Source: Castellaniella hirudinis_A (GTDB lineage Bacteria > Pseudomonadota > Gammaproteobacteria > Burkholderiales > Burkholderiaceae_B). From it: a stretch of 64,000 bases of DNA. The translations under genes were made by a program, and so were the position numbers. Below, piece by piece: positions 8,843-24,018 of the stretch (its first letter is position 1; each line of letters opens with the position of its first letter). A model generated the notes under the pieces. The model searched no databases and was not told the origin of the DNA. It worked only from the letters and a program-made list of their open reading frames with translations. Where the stretch lies: contig NZ_JBLGTV010000006.1 of NCBI RefSeq assembly GCF_047468865.1, positions 62,001-126,000 on the forward strand, read 5' to 3'.

Positions 8843-9835
8843 ATGAAGCAAGTCGCGTTATTTGGTGCGGGCCGCATCGGCGGCATCCATGCCGCCAATC
8901 TGGCTGGTTTGCCTGGTGTTCAGCTTAAATACATCAGCGATCCCTTTGCCGAGGCGGCGCGGCGGCTTGCTGAAAAATACGGGGCCCGCGCGGACGCGCA
9001 CCCCGACGCAATTTTCCAGGATCCGGCGGTCAGCGCCATCATCATCGGTACGCCCACGACGACGCACAGCGCCTTGATCCAGCAGGCGGCAGCGGCCGGC
9101 AAGCATATCTTTTGTGAAAAACCAGTCGATCTTTCAACCGCCCGCGCCCAGGAGTGCGCCGAAGCGGTTGCCAAAGCTGGGGTGGCCTGCATGATCGGTT
9201 TTCAACGCCGCTTCGATCCAAGTTTCAGCGAAGCCAAGCGGCGTTTGGATGACGGCGAGATCGGCACGCCGGAAATGCTGGTGATTACCAGCCGGGATTG
9301 CGCCCCGCCCCCGATAGATTACATCCGCAGTTCGGGGGGGATTTTTCGTGACATGCTGATTCATGATTTTGACGTATTCCGCTGGATACTTGGCGATGAG
9401 GCCGTTTGGCTGAGTGCAACAGGCGCCAGTCTGGTCGACCCGGCGATCGGGCGGGCAGGGGATGTCGACAGCGTCGTGGTGTCGCTTCGTACCCGTTCGG
9501 GCCGCCTCTGCCAGATCAACGCTTCGCGGCGTGCCGCCTATGGCTATGACCAGCGCTTTGAAGTGCTGGGATCCGCCGGCCTGCTGGCTTGCGAGAATCT
9601 GCGCCCTACCGCCGTATGCCAGATGGATGCGCGGGGTGTGCATCTCGATAAGCCCGAGCATTTTTTCCTGCAACGCTACCGCGAGGCGTATCGGCTGGAA
9701 ATAGAGCACTTTTTTCAGCAGTTGGAAACCGGTGCCTCTTTTCGAACCGGCATCGCCGATGGCGTGGCGGCACAGCGCTTGGCCGATGCGGCTGCGCGAT
9801 CCCTGGCCAGTGGCCAGGCCGTCGTTTTTGATTGA
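8843..9835 (+). CDS. iolG: Inositol 2-dehydrogenase (Gfo/Idh/MocA family)
   Basis: This 330-residue NAD(P)-dependent dehydrogenase oxidises myo-inositol to 2-keto-myo-inositol, the first catabolic step. The N-terminal Rossmann fold has FGAGRIGGIHAANLAG, and the family EKP motif (FCEKPVDLS) lies near residue 95. The catalytic-region GGIFRDMLIHDFDVFRWIL contains the aspartate and histidine expected in IolG. The ATG at 8843 is chosen for AAGGAC at 8831-8836 and because Rossmann homology starts there. A second paralogue follows 25 bp later; which one prefers myo-inositol cannot be told from sequence. Confidence 0.9.
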   Translation: MKQVALFGAGRIGGIHAANLAGLPGVQLKYISDPFAEAARRLAEKYGARADAHPDAIFQDPAVSAIIIGTPTTTHSALIQQAAAAGKHIFCEKPVDLSTARAQECAEAVAKAGVACMIGFQRRFDPSFSEAKRRLDDGEIGTPEMLVITSRDCAPPPIDYIRSSGGIFRDMLIHDFDVFRWILGDEAVWLSATGASLVDPAIGRAGDVDSVVVSLRTRSGRLCQINASRRAAYGYDQRFEVLGSAGLLACENLRPTAVCQMDARGVHLDKPEHFFLQRYREAYRLEIEHFFQQLETGASFRTGIADGVAAQRLADAAARSLASGQAVVFD

Positions 9836-9860
9836 TTCCTGTCGTTCATCATGGTTCATT

Positions 9861-10889
9861 ATGGTTAAGACAAACACTTCTTTGCGTGTCGGTATTGTCG
9901 GTTTGGGCCGACTGGGGCGTCGGCATGCCGCCAATATTGCCCAGCATATCCCCGGCGCAACACTGTGTCGGGCCTGCAGTGCGGACGAACAGGATCGGCA
10001 TTACGCTTGCGACATACTGGGGGTTCCTGATTTTGATACGGATTTCGACGCCGTGCTGAATGACCGGACGCTGGACGCGGTTGTCCTGGCGACCCCCACG
10101 GCCTTGCATGCGGATCAAGTGATCGCGGTGTTGCAAGCGGGCAAACACGTCTTTGTCGAGAAACCGCTGGCGCTGGACATGGCGGCGTGCCAGCGGGTGC
10201 TGGCGGTTGGCCGACAGCACCCTGAACAGGTCGCCATGGTGGGGTTCGTGCGCCGATTCGATCTCAGCTATCAGAACGCGCAGCGGCAGTTGGCGTCCGG
10301 GGTGCTGGGCCGGCCTTTCCTGGTGCGCTCACAGACTTGCGACCGCAATGATCCTTCAGGGTTTTTTGTCGATTATGCCGGCCAGTCGGGCGGCATTTTC
10401 ATGGACTGCAGTGTGCATGACATTGATCTTGCCAGATGGCTGCTGGGCGGGCCGAAAGCGACGCGCGCCTTTGCGACCGGGACAATTGCCGTGCATACAG
10501 GGCTGCAGCCTTATCATGATGTGGATAACGGACTGGCGATCGTCGAATTCCAGGATGGTTCACGTGCCGTATTCTATGCCTCCCGCACTTTTGCGCATGG
10601 CCACGAAACACAAACAGAAGTGATTGCCACAGAAGGCAAGCTCTTGGTCGGCCATGGGGCTGCCAGCGATCGGGTGGTGGTCAGCGACGCATATGGTGTG
10701 CGCTATCAATCCACCGCCGATTTCTACGAACGCTTCGCCGATGCGTTTTTAAGGGAAATGCAGCATTTTGTGGATGCTTGCCGTGGCGAACATCCGGTGG
10801 CGCTGACGCTGGACGACGCGAGCGAAGCCACGCGGATCGGCCTGGCCATCACGCAGTCGCTGTCCAGCGGCCAGCCGGTCGATCTGTGA
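9861..10889 (+). CDS. Second Gfo/Idh/MocA dehydrogenase, probably for an inositol isomer
   Basis: This 342-residue protein is a paralogue of the upstream IolG. It has the Rossmann motif VGIVGLGRLGRRHAANIA, the EKP motif in FVEKPLALDM and the catalytic-region GGIFMDCSVHDIDLARWLLGG. Two inositol dehydrogenases in one operon are commonly divided between myo-inositol and scyllo- or D-chiro-inositol; which substrate applies here is not visible. The start at 9861 removes the non-homologous N-terminal part of the longer open frame. Its TGA overlaps the ATG of the regulator by one base (TGATG), so the two are probably translationally coupled. Confidence 0.85.
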   Translation: MVKTNTSLRVGIVGLGRLGRRHAANIAQHIPGATLCRACSADEQDRHYACDILGVPDFDTDFDAVLNDRTLDAVVLATPTALHADQVIAVLQAGKHVFVEKPLALDMAACQRVLAVGRQHPEQVAMVGFVRRFDLSYQNAQRQLASGVLGRPFLVRSQTCDRNDPSGFFVDYAGQSGGIFMDCSVHDIDLARWLLGGPKATRAFATGTIAVHTGLQPYHDVDNGLAIVEFQDGSRAVFYASRTFAHGHETQTEVIATEGKLLVGHGAASDRVVVSDAYGVRYQSTADFYERFADAFLREMQHFVDACRGEHPVALTLDDASEATRIGLAITQSLSSGQPVDL

Positions 10890-11743
10890 TGCAGGCCCCC
10901 CAGACCCCCCCGCCGGCCAGCCCGGATCAATTGTTGAGCGAAGTGACGCTGCAATATCCTCGGCTCAGTCGGCAGCTCAAGCAGATCGCCCGGTTTATCG
11001 AAGCCAATAGCGAACGGCTTGGGCTCATGGGCATTCAGGATGTCGCCCATGCCTGCGAGGTACAGCCCTCGGCGGTTGTCCGGTTCGCCAAACATTTTGG
11101 TTTCTCGGGATTTTCGGAAATGCAGCGGTTGTTTCGTGATGCGATCGCCCAGCATGTTGCGCCCTGGCGCAATTACCAAGCCCGTATCCGCGGCGTCATT
11201 GATCAAAACGACCCCATGGGCAGCGGCGAGATTTCCCGCGCCTTTTTGGAAGGCAGCATCGTTGGCATGGAACGACTGCGGGACATGCTGGACGAGTCCA
11301 GCCTGACGCGCGCCGTTGATTTGTTATTTGAAGCCGATACGATCTGGCTGGTGGGGGTGCGCCGATCTTTTTCGGTGGTCGCCTATCTGAGCTATGCCTT
11401 GCAGCATACCAATAAGCGCATCCAGCTCGTGACCGGCCTGGGTAGCCAGCAAGCCAGTCAGTTGCGTTCACTCAGGCCGGGCGATGTGATGCTGGCGGTG
11501 TCTTTCACGCCATATGCGACGGAAACCCAGGACATCGTCGATCAGGCGCTTGAAAATGGCGCAAAACTGGTGGCCATTACGGACAGCCGATTGAATGCCC
11601 TGTCCAGCCGGGCCAGCGCCACGCTGACAGTCCAGGAAGCGGAAATTTTCGGTTTTCGTGCGCTGACATGCACCCTTTGCCTGGCCCAGAGCCTGTTTGT
11701 CGCATTGTCCTACCGGTTGGAGCTGGCGCAGGACCCGAAGTAA
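10889..11743 (+). CDS. RpiR/MurR-family transcriptional regulator, probable inositol-operon regulator
   Basis: The N-terminal HTH_6 domain (about residues 10-85 of 284) includes LSRQLKQIARFIEAN and the recognition-helix region VQPSAVVRFAKHFGFSGFSEMQRLF. A SIS sugar-phosphate-binding domain spans about 125-265 (IWLVGVRRSFSVVAYL, LRPGDVMLAVSFTPYATET, LVAITDSRLNALS). RpiR proteins sense phosphorylated sugars; in rhizobial inositol operons an RpiR-type IolR represses the iol genes. Last position in the operon suggests autoregulation. The operator upstream of the operon would lie outside the window. It converges on tal with a 24-bp gap. Confidence 0.85.
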   Translation: MQAPQTPPPASPDQLLSEVTLQYPRLSRQLKQIARFIEANSERLGLMGIQDVAHACEVQPSAVVRFAKHFGFSGFSEMQRLFRDAIAQHVAPWRNYQARIRGVIDQNDPMGSGEISRAFLEGSIVGMERLRDMLDESSLTRAVDLLFEADTIWLVGVRRSFSVVAYLSYALQHTNKRIQLVTGLGSQQASQLRSLRPGDVMLAVSFTPYATETQDIVDQALENGAKLVAITDSRLNALSSRASATLTVQEAEIFGFRALTCTLCLAQSLFVALSYRLELAQDPK

Positions 11744-11767
11744 GCCATCGCACCGCCGCCAAGCCAT

Positions 11768-12715
11768 TCACCTCCCCAGCAAGCCATCCAACTGCACCGC
11801 ATCCGCCGTGAAAACCCGAATCCCCTCGGCCAGTTTTTCCGTCGCCATGGCATCCTGATTCAGCTGCGTGCGGAACGTGACCTCGTTGCTGGCCAGCCAT
11901 TCGGGCGCATTCGCCTTCGCGTCCTCGACCGTCAGGCAGGCGGGCAGCGGATCGGTGGATGCCGCCAGTTCGCCCAGCAGCGCCGGGCTGATCGTCAGCA
12001 GATCGCAGCCCGCCAGCGCCCGAATCTGGCCGATATTGCGGAAACTGGCCCCCATGATCTGAGTGGGCAGATCGTAGGCCTTGAAATAACGATAAATGCG
12101 GGCCACCGACTGCACCCCGGGATCATTCCCCCCCGTGTGCGCCGCTTCATCCCACTGGCTGCCCGCCGCTTTTTTGACCCAATCGTAAATACGCCCCACA
12201 AACGGCGAAATCAGCGTGACCTTGGCCTGGGCGCAGGCAATCGCCTGCGTCAGGGAAAACAGCAGCGTCAGATTGCACTGGATGCCCTCGGCTTGCAGCA
12301 CCCGGGCCGCCTGGATGCCTTCCCAGGTGGCGGCCAGTTTGATCAGCACCCGTTCGCGGCCGATGCCCACGGATTCATACAGGCCGATGATCTGGCGGGC
12401 GCGCTCGATGCTGGCCTGGGTATCGAAGGACAGGCGGGCATCGACCTCGGTGGAAACCCGGCCCGGCACAATGGCCAGGATTTCGCGGCCGAACGCCACC
12501 AGCAGGCGGTCGACCTGCTCGGCCAGGGGGGCGGCGGGGTAGTCGCGCAGCACCTGATCCAGCAGCGGCCGGTAGGCGTCCTGCTGCACGGCCTTGAGGA
12601 TCAGCGACGGATTGGTGGTGGCGTCCGTGGGCCGGTACGCCCGCATGGTTTCAAAATCGCCCGTGTCGGCGACAACGGTGGTCAGTGCGCGCAAGGCGTC
12701 GAGTTGGTGGGTCAT
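11768..12715 (-). CDS. tal: Transaldolase
   Basis: A class I aldolase of 315 residues in the non-oxidative pentose phosphate pathway. It moves a dihydroxyacetone unit between sedoheptulose-7-phosphate and glyceraldehyde-3-phosphate. The Schiff-base lysine is in [16 protein letters not shown] near residue 130; other family segments are [10 protein letters not shown] near 35 and [12 protein letters not shown] near 178. Length matches TalB (about 317). It is transcribed toward the inositol operon and away from carA; the 157-bp carA-tal spacer must hold both promoters. Confidence 0.95.
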   Translation of the reverse strand: MTHQLDALRALTTVVADTGDFETMRAYRPTDATTNPSLILKAVQQDAYRPLLDQVLRDYPAAPLAEQVDRLLVAFGREILAIVPGRVSTEVDARLSFDTQASIERARQIIGLYESVGIGRERVLIKLAATWEGIQAARVLQAEGIQCNLTLLFSLTQAIACAQAKVTLISPFVGRIYDWVKKAAGSQWDEAAHTGGNDPGVQSVARIYRYFKAYDLPTQIMGASFRNIGQIRALAGCDLLTISPALLGELAASTDPLPACLTVEDAKANAPEWLASNEVTFRTQLNQDAMATEKLAEGIRVFTADAVQLDGLLGR

Positions 12716-12827
12716 GAAGGCTGAGACCTTGGCGAAAGCAGTTGAAAAGACTTACTTTAGACCATTTTGCAGAAGAAAATTGGCAGGCGAAACCGGGTGG
12801 TCATGAGGAAAAACCCTGATCGGGCTG

Positions 12828-12833
12828 TATAAT
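12828..12833 (+). promoter_or_regulatory. Candidate -10 box of carAB
   Basis: A perfect TATAAT lies 40 bp before the carA start, in the divergent tal-carA spacer. No good -35 hexamer is seen at the expected distance, so activation or a weak promoter is possible. The call rests on the -10 match and position. Confidence 0.45.
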
Positions 12834-12872
12834 AGGAAGGTTTATATATCGACTTTACAACCGGGGTACATT

Positions 12873-14039
<1,167 letters not shown>

Positions 14040-14055
14040 CCGATATCGTCATCCC

Positions 14056-17295
<3,240 letters not shown>

Positions 17296-17303
17296 CGCGC
17301 GCC

Positions 17304-18200
17304 ATGGCCGACGCGCAGCCCGTGCCTGCGGCAGCGCCCGCCGCCCCGGATGGCGCGACGGGGGCCGCGCCATCCGGGCCGCCGCCTTTGGCGGCGAGTG
17401 ATGCGCATCACCGGATATTCATCACCGGGGCCAGTAGCGGTATTGGCCAGGCCCTGGCGCGGCAATACGCGGCCCGGGGGGCCGCCCTGGGCCTGGTCGG
17501 ACGGCGCGTGGATGCCCTGCGGGCGCTGTGCGACACCTTGCCGGGGGCGGGGCACCGGGTCTATGCCCTGGATGTCCGCGACCGCGCCGCCCTGCGGGCG
17601 GCCGCCCAGGATTTCCTGTCTCTGGGGCCGGTGGATGGCGTTATCGCCTGCGCCGGCATCAGCGCGGGCACCCTGACTGCCGAACCAGAGGATTTTCAGG
17701 TCTTTCAAGCGATTTTCGACACCAATGTCCTGGCCATGGTGGCCACGTTTGAGCCGTTCATCGCGCCGATGCGCGCCCAGCGGCGGGGCGTGCTGGTGGG
17801 CATCGGCAGCGTGGCCGGCGTGCGCGGCCTGCCGGGAGCGGGGGCCTACAGCGCCTCCAAGGCCGCCGTGCGGGCCTATTGCGAGAGTCTGCGCGTAGAA
17901 TTGCGCGGCTCCGGGGTGGATGTGGTGACCATCGCCCCGGGCTTCATTGCCACCCCCATGACGGCGCACAACCCTTACCGCATGCCTTTTCTGATGCCGG
18001 TGGCGCGTTTCGCGGCGCAGGCCGTGCGCGCCATCGAGGCGCGCGACCGCTACCGCGTCATCCCTTGGCCCATGGCCTGGGTGGGACGACTGCTGCGGCT
18101 GGTGCCCGATGCCCTGTATGACGCGGTGGCGGCGGGCCGCAAGCGCAAGCCCCGGCTGCCGGGCGGGGACGACGGGAAACCGGAAGACGGGAAACCCTGA
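17304..18200 (+). CDS. Short-chain dehydrogenase/reductase of unknown substrate
   Basis: A 298-residue classical SDR. An Ala/Pro-rich 36-residue N-terminal extension precedes the Rossmann fold. The cofactor motif TGASSGIGQALA is near residue 43, followed by a CAGIS segment and the catalytic YSASKAAVRAYCESLR (tyrosine near 182). The C-terminus is basic and low in complexity. ATG 17304 lies 8 bp after carB, so co-transcription with carAB is likely, but nothing links it to pyrimidine synthesis. The longer open frame upstream overlaps carB and is not used. The substrate is not recognisable. Confidence 0.8.
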   Translation: MADAQPVPAAAPAAPDGATGAAPSGPPPLAASDAHHRIFITGASSGIGQALARQYAARGAALGLVGRRVDALRALCDTLPGAGHRVYALDVRDRAALRAAAQDFLSLGPVDGVIACAGISAGTLTAEPEDFQVFQAIFDTNVLAMVATFEPFIAPMRAQRRGVLVGIGSVAGVRGLPGAGAYSASKAAVRAYCESLRVELRGSGVDVVTIAPGFIATPMTAHNPYRMPFLMPVARFAAQAVRAIEARDRYRVIPWPMAWVGRLLRLVPDALYDAVAAGRKRKPRLPGGDDGKPEDGKP

Positions 18201-18384
18201 GCCCGCCTTGGGCCGTGGCGGGCGCAGGGGTCTCGATCCGGTCGGGGGATTCGCGGCGCAGCGCGCCGGATCATGCCGTTTTCCTGCTGAGTGCCGCTGG
18301 TGTTTCATCGGCGCGGCGTTTCGCCGTAAACTTGCGCAGCTTCCCACTTTTATCCCACACCGGCGGCCACTGGGCCGCGACATC

Positions 18385-19716
18385 ATGAACAACACTTATT
18401 TTCCGCGCTGGCGGCGGGTTTCGGGCACCGCTGAAGGCGCTGTCGTGCAGCCCGATGAAACCATGCCTTTGCCGCAGACCGTGGCCATGGGCGCGCAGCA
18501 CGTGGTCGCCATGTTCGGCTCCACCATCCTGGCCCCGCTGATCATGGGCTTCGACCCGAACATGGCGATCCTCATGTCCGGGGTGGGCACGCTGGTGTTC
18601 TTCCTGTTCGTCGGCGGACGGGTGCCCAGCTACCTGGGATCCAGTTTCGCTTTCATCGGCGGGGTGGTGGCCGTCACCGGCTATGCCGGCAGCGGGCCCA
18701 ACCCCAATATCGGGGTGGCCCTGGGAGCCATCATCGTCTGCGGCCTGATCTACGCCGGGATCGGCCTGCTGACCATGGCCGTCAATGCCCGGCAGGGGGC
18801 CGCCGCCGATTGGATCGACCACTGGATGCCCCCCGTGGTGACCGGCGCGGTAGTGGCGGTGATCGGGCTGAACCTGGCCCCCCTGGCCGCCAAGAGCGCC
18901 ATGGGCGGGTCTTTGTTCGAGTCGGTCATGGCCCTGGTCACCGTGTTGTGCGTCGGCGGGGTGGCGGTGTATACCCACGGGCTGATCCAGCGCCTGCTGA
19001 TCCTGGTCGGCCTGTTCTTGGCTTGTATCCTGTATGCCATCCTGACCAACGGGCTGGGCCTGGGCGCGCCGATCGACTTTTCGGCGATTGCGGCGGCCTC
19101 GTGGCTGGGCTTGCCCCAGCTGACCGCGCCGGTGTTCGAGGCCCATGCCATCAGCGTGATTGCGCCGGTGGCCATCATCCTGGTGGCCGAAAACCTGGGC
19201 CACATCAAGGCCGTCAGCGCCATGACGGGGCAGAACCTGGATCGCTACCTGGGCCGCGCCTTTCTGGGCGACGGGGTGGCTACGATGATTTCCGGCGCCA
19301 TGGGCGGCACCGGGGTCACCACCTATGCCGAAAACATCGGGGTCATGACGGTCACCAAAATCTATTCCACCCTGGTGTTCGTGGTGGCGGCGCTGGTGGC
19401 TTTGCTGCTGGGCTTCTCGCCCAAGTTCGGGGCGGTCATCCAGGCCATTCCGGCCCCCGTACTGGGGGGCATGGCCGTGGTGGTGTTCGGTTTGATCACG
19501 ATTGCCGGGGCCCGCATCTGGGTGGTCAACCAGGTGGATTTTTCCGATAACCGCAACCTGATCGTGGCCGCGGTCACCCTGATTCTGGGTGCGGGCAATT
19601 TTTCGCTGGAAATCGGCGGCTTCAAGCTCGATGGCATCGGCACCGCCACGTTCGGCGCCATTCTCTTGTACGCCTTGTTGCGCGGCCGCCGGCGGCCCGC
19701 GGCGTCTGCGGCATAG
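18385..19716 (+). CDS. uraA: NCS2-family nucleobase permease, probably uracil
   Basis: A membrane protein of 443 residues with 12-14 hydrophobic segments, of the xanthine/uracil permease family. Typical segments are QHVVAMFGSTILAPLIMG near residue 38, the VPSYLGSSFAFIG turn near 82, and the substrate-binding region VAENLGHIKAVSAMTGQ and GGTGVTTYAENIGVM near residues 268-320. Uracil is favoured over xanthine because of closeness to UraA/RutG proteins and linkage to carAB. The start at 18385 drops an upstream in-frame stretch that overlaps the SDR gene. A terminator follows at 19870. Confidence 0.85.
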   Translation: MNNTYFPRWRRVSGTAEGAVVQPDETMPLPQTVAMGAQHVVAMFGSTILAPLIMGFDPNMAILMSGVGTLVFFLFVGGRVPSYLGSSFAFIGGVVAVTGYAGSGPNPNIGVALGAIIVCGLIYAGIGLLTMAVNARQGAAADWIDHWMPPVVTGAVVAVIGLNLAPLAAKSAMGGSLFESVMALVTVLCVGGVAVYTHGLIQRLLILVGLFLACILYAILTNGLGLGAPIDFSAIAAASWLGLPQLTAPVFEAHAISVIAPVAIILVAENLGHIKAVSAMTGQNLDRYLGRAFLGDGVATMISGAMGGTGVTTYAENIGVMTVTKIYSTLVFVVAALVALLLGFSPKFGAVIQAIPAPVLGGMAVVVFGLITIAGARIWVVNQVDFSDNRNLIVAAVTLILGAGNFSLEIGGFKLDGIGTATFGAILLYALLRGRRRPAASAA

Positions 19717-19869
19717 GCGCGACGGGCCTCGGCGGTGCTGCCGGGGCGCCGCCCGCTCCGGCGTCCCACGCGGTTCGCGCGGGTAGGAGAGGCCGCCGGT
19801 TCCGCGCCTGGTTGATTTTTCAGGGCGGCGCTTGCTTTTTTCCTTGAGATTGACCACAATGTGCCTGTC

Positions 19870-19893
19870 ACCCCGGTTGCGGCCGGGGTTTTT
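19870..19893 (+). terminator. Rho-independent terminator after uraA
   Basis: ACCCCGG pairs with CCGGGGT around a 6-nt loop and runs into five T residues. Placed 154 bp after the uraA stop, it probably ends the carAB-SDR-uraA transcript. Confidence 0.75.
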
Positions 19894-20066
19894 CACGGGC
19901 GCCGCCGCTGGCCACCACGGGCAGTCACCGGCATGCTTTGCCGTCGCTTTGCGCCACCAGGCGTCGTGCCGCGGCGTCCGATCCGTATTCCTTCCTGGTT
20001 CATCCATCCAGGCTGTCGGGGTACAAACACCGGGTATCTCCCGTTCTTGTATTTTTCTTGTTGTCA

Positions 20067-20094
20067 GGCGCCCCAGCGCATGGGGCGTCTTTTT
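20067..20094 (+). terminator. Terminator-like hairpin in the greA leader
   Basis: GGCGCCCCA pairs with TGGGGCGTC (one G-T pair) around GCGCA, followed by five T residues, ending 18 bp before the greA ATG. Because the earlier terminator already closes the uraA transcript, this one would act on transcripts starting in the spacer. In Escherichia coli, greA is known to have a leader terminator yielding the GraL RNA; a similar attenuation is inferred here. Confidence 0.7.
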
Positions 20095-20112
20095 ACTTTG
20101 AGTCAGAAAACT

Positions 20113-20589
20113 ATGGCTGCGATTCCTTTGACCGCTCGCGGAGCCGAGCGTTTACAAGCCGAACTTCATCGTCTGAAGACCGTCGAGCGTCCCGAGGTCA
20201 TCAGCGCCATCGCCGAAGCCCGCGCCCAGGGCGACCTGTCCGAAAACGCGGAATACGACGCGGCCCGCGAACGCCAGGGCTTCGTCGAGGGTCGCATCCA
20301 GGAACTGGAAGGCACCTTGTCCAATGCCCAGATCATCAATCCCGCCGATCTGGATCTGGACGGCCAGGCCGTGTTCGGCGCCACCGTCGAGATCGAAGAT
20401 CTGGCCTCCGGCGAACGCCTGACCTATCAGATCGTGGGCGACCTGGAAGCCGACATCCGCGCCAATATGATTTCGGTCTCCAGCCCCGTGGCGCGTGCGC
20501 TCATCGGCAAAAGCCAAGGGGATGTCGTTGAAGTCCGCGCCCCGGCCGGGGTGCGCGAATACGAAGTCTGCTCGGTCAGCTATCAGTAA
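20113..20589 (+). CDS. greA: Transcription elongation factor GreA
   Basis: A standard-length GreA of 158 residues. The N-terminal coiled coil carries the acidic tip that enters the polymerase secondary channel ([18 protein letters not shown] near residues 38-55). The C-terminal FKBP-like domain includes [27 protein letters not shown] and the final [11 protein letters not shown]. It stimulates cleavage of backtracked RNA. The ATG at 20113 is used; the frame is open upstream without homology. The adjacent leader hairpin suggests attenuation. Confidence 0.96.
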   Translation: MAAIPLTARGAERLQAELHRLKTVERPEVISAIAEARAQGDLSENAEYDAARERQGFVEGRIQELEGTLSNAQIINPADLDLDGQAVFGATVEIEDLASGERLTYQIVGDLEADIRANMISVSSPVARALIGKSQGDVVEVRAPAGVREYEVCSVSYQ

Positions 20590-20632
20590 TCGGCACGCGC
20601 CTGCGAACCAGCCCCGGCGGCGCATGCCGACC

Positions 20633-20651
20633 CGGGGCGCTTGGCGCCCCG
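20633..20651. terminator. GC hairpin between convergent greA and yhbY
   Basis: CGGGGCGC and GCGCCCCG form an 8-bp stem with a TTG loop, 44 bp after greA and 35 bp after the yhbY stop on the other strand. There is no T tract on either side, so termination is likely only by position. Confidence 0.4.
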
Positions 20652-20685
20652 CGTGCCGGGCCGTCTGTGGGGGGCTTTTGGGGGC

Positions 20686-21291
20686 TTATCGAGAGCCGCG
20701 CCGGGCGCCTGCCCGCAGCGACAGGGCGCTGCCGCTGCGGCGCGGAATGCCGTGGGCGGCAGCAGCGCCCGCGGGGCGCGCCCGCCGGGCGCTGGGGCGG
20801 CGGTCGTCCTGGGCGGGACGGCGGTCGCCATCGGCGCGGCGGCGCGGCGCGTCCAGGCTGTCGCGGCCCGGCGCATCGGCGGGTCGCCGGCTGGGCCGCT
20901 GGCCCGCGCTGGCCGAGGCCGGGTTGGCGGCTTGTTTCTTGGGGACGTAAGGTTCGGATTTTTTGCGCACGGCCCGGGTGGCGTTCAGGGCTTCGGCGGC
21001 GGCTTGTTGCGCAAGCACATCGGGACGGTAGATAATCAGCGTTTTGCCCAAATGATGCACGGGCGCGCATGACAGCGCGTCGCAGATGGCTTCCAGCATG
21101 GCTTCGCGGTCGGGGCGCTCGGCGCCCGACACACGCACCTTGATCAGTTCGTGGGCCGCCAGGCTGCGGTCGATTTCACCCAGCACAGCGTCGGTCAGGC
21201 CTTTGTCCCCGATCAGGACGACCGGATGCAAAGGGTGGGCAGCGGCACGCAGACTGCGGCGCTGCTGGGGGTTTAGTTCAAGTTTCGGCAT
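20686..21291 (-). CDS. yhbY: YhbY-family ribosome-assembly RNA-binding protein with long basic tail
   Basis: The first ~97 of 201 residues are a CRS1/YhbY (CRM) domain, opening [27 protein letters not shown] and containing [10 protein letters not shown] and [11 protein letters not shown]. This domain binds pre-50S ribosomal RNA. The second half is a low-complexity tail rich in Arg, Pro, Ala and Asp, probably disordered; E. coli YhbY has about 97 residues and lacks it. The gene stands divergent to rlmE, another 50S maturation factor, with a 17-bp gap, so the two must share overlapping promoter sequence. Confidence 0.88.
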   Translation of the reverse strand: MPKLELNPQQRRSLRAAAHPLHPVVLIGDKGLTDAVLGEIDRSLAAHELIKVRVSGAERPDREAMLEAICDALSCAPVHHLGKTLIIYRPDVLAQQAAAEALNATRAVRKKSEPYVPKKQAANPASASAGQRPSRRPADAPGRDSLDAPRRRADGDRRPAQDDRRPSARRARPAGAAAAHGIPRRSGSALSLRAGARRGSR

Positions 21292-21308
21292 ACTGGAATT
21301 GTACGGGA

Positions 21309-21962
21309 ATGGCCAAGAAAAAATTCTCCAAAGCCTGGGTGCAGCGTCATATTCAGGACCCTTACGTCAAAATGGCGCAACAAAAGGGCTATCGGGCGCG
21401 GGCGGCCTTCAAACTGTCTGAAATCCTGGATGCCGAAAAACTGCTGCGCCGGGGCGATGTGGTGGTCGATCTGGGATCCACGCCCGGCAGCTGGTCGCAG
21501 ATCGCGCGCGAACGCCTGCTGGGCGCGGGCGGCGTGGTCGATGGCCGGATCATCGCCCTGGATCTCCTGCCGATGGCGCCCATCGCCGGGGTGGAATTCA
21601 TCCTGGGCGACTTCCGCGAGGACGATGTCCTGCAACAGCTGCACGACCGGCTGCAAGGCCAGGCGGTGGACCTTGTCATTTCGGATATGGCCCCCAACTT
21701 ATCCGGTGTGGCTTCGGCGGATTCGGCCCGTATCGCCCATGTGTGCGAACTGGCCCTCGAATTCGCCTGCGGCCACCTCAAGCCCGATGGCGTCCTGGTG
21801 GTCAAGGCCTTTCACGGCAGCGGTTTTTCCCAGATCGTGCAGTTGTTCAAGCAGCATTTCGTGCGCGTGGTCGAACGCAAGCCCAAGGCCTCGCGCACCG
21901 AATCCGCCGAAACCTTTCTGGTGGCGCGCGGGCTTAAGGTTTCTCAAGACCGGGCCGCTTAA
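21309..21962 (+). CDS. rlmE: 23S rRNA (uridine-2552-2'-O)-methyltransferase
   Basis: A 217-residue RrmJ/FtsJ enzyme that methylates U2552 of 23S rRNA late in 50S assembly. The SAM-binding motif [15 protein letters not shown] is near residue 53. The catalytic K-D-K-E set is visible: K near 30 in AFKLSEI, D in [11 protein letters not shown] near 120, K in [12 protein letters not shown] near 160 and E in [11 protein letters not shown]. The rlmE-ftsH pairing is conserved in many proteobacteria; in E. coli both are heat-shock genes. Confidence 0.95.
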   Translation: MAKKKFSKAWVQRHIQDPYVKMAQQKGYRARAAFKLSEILDAEKLLRRGDVVVDLGSTPGSWSQIARERLLGAGGVVDGRIIALDLLPMAPIAGVEFILGDFREDDVLQQLHDRLQGQAVDLVISDMAPNLSGVASADSARIAHVCELALEFACGHLKPDGVLVVKAFHGSGFSQIVQLFKQHFVRVVERKPKASRTESAETFLVARGLKVSQDRAA

Positions 21963-22013
21963 ATGTCCAGGCCGGCCCGGTGGCATGGCCCTGGATTCAG
22001 GTAGAATGAAATA

Positions 22014-22042
22014 TTGACGGATTTGTCAGCTTGCTGTAATCG
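22014..22042 (+). promoter_or_regulatory. Possible ftsH promoter
   Basis: TTGACG at 22014-22019 is followed by TGTAAT (15-bp gap) or TAATCG (17-bp gap), 50-60 bp before ftsH. It would give ftsH a transcript independent of rlmE. The -10 is poor, so this is only a candidate. Confidence 0.35.
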
Positions 22043-22092
22043 CGCCCCTTACTGCGTGGCAGGCTGGCAGCAGTAAACCCAGGAGATTTGTT

Positions 22093-23997
<1,905 letters not shown>

Positions 23998-24018
23998 CCA
24001 GGCCATTCATTCCGTCCT

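Larger units (their letters stand above)
19717..20112 (+). other. 396-bp spacer between uraA and greA
   Basis: No convincing gene is seen; the open frames entering it are extensions of neighbours. It holds a terminator for the upstream transcript (19870-19893) and a second terminator-like hairpin just before greA (20067-20094). The stretch between the two hairpins presumably contains the greA promoter, but no clear -35/-10 pair could be assigned. Confidence 0.6.
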
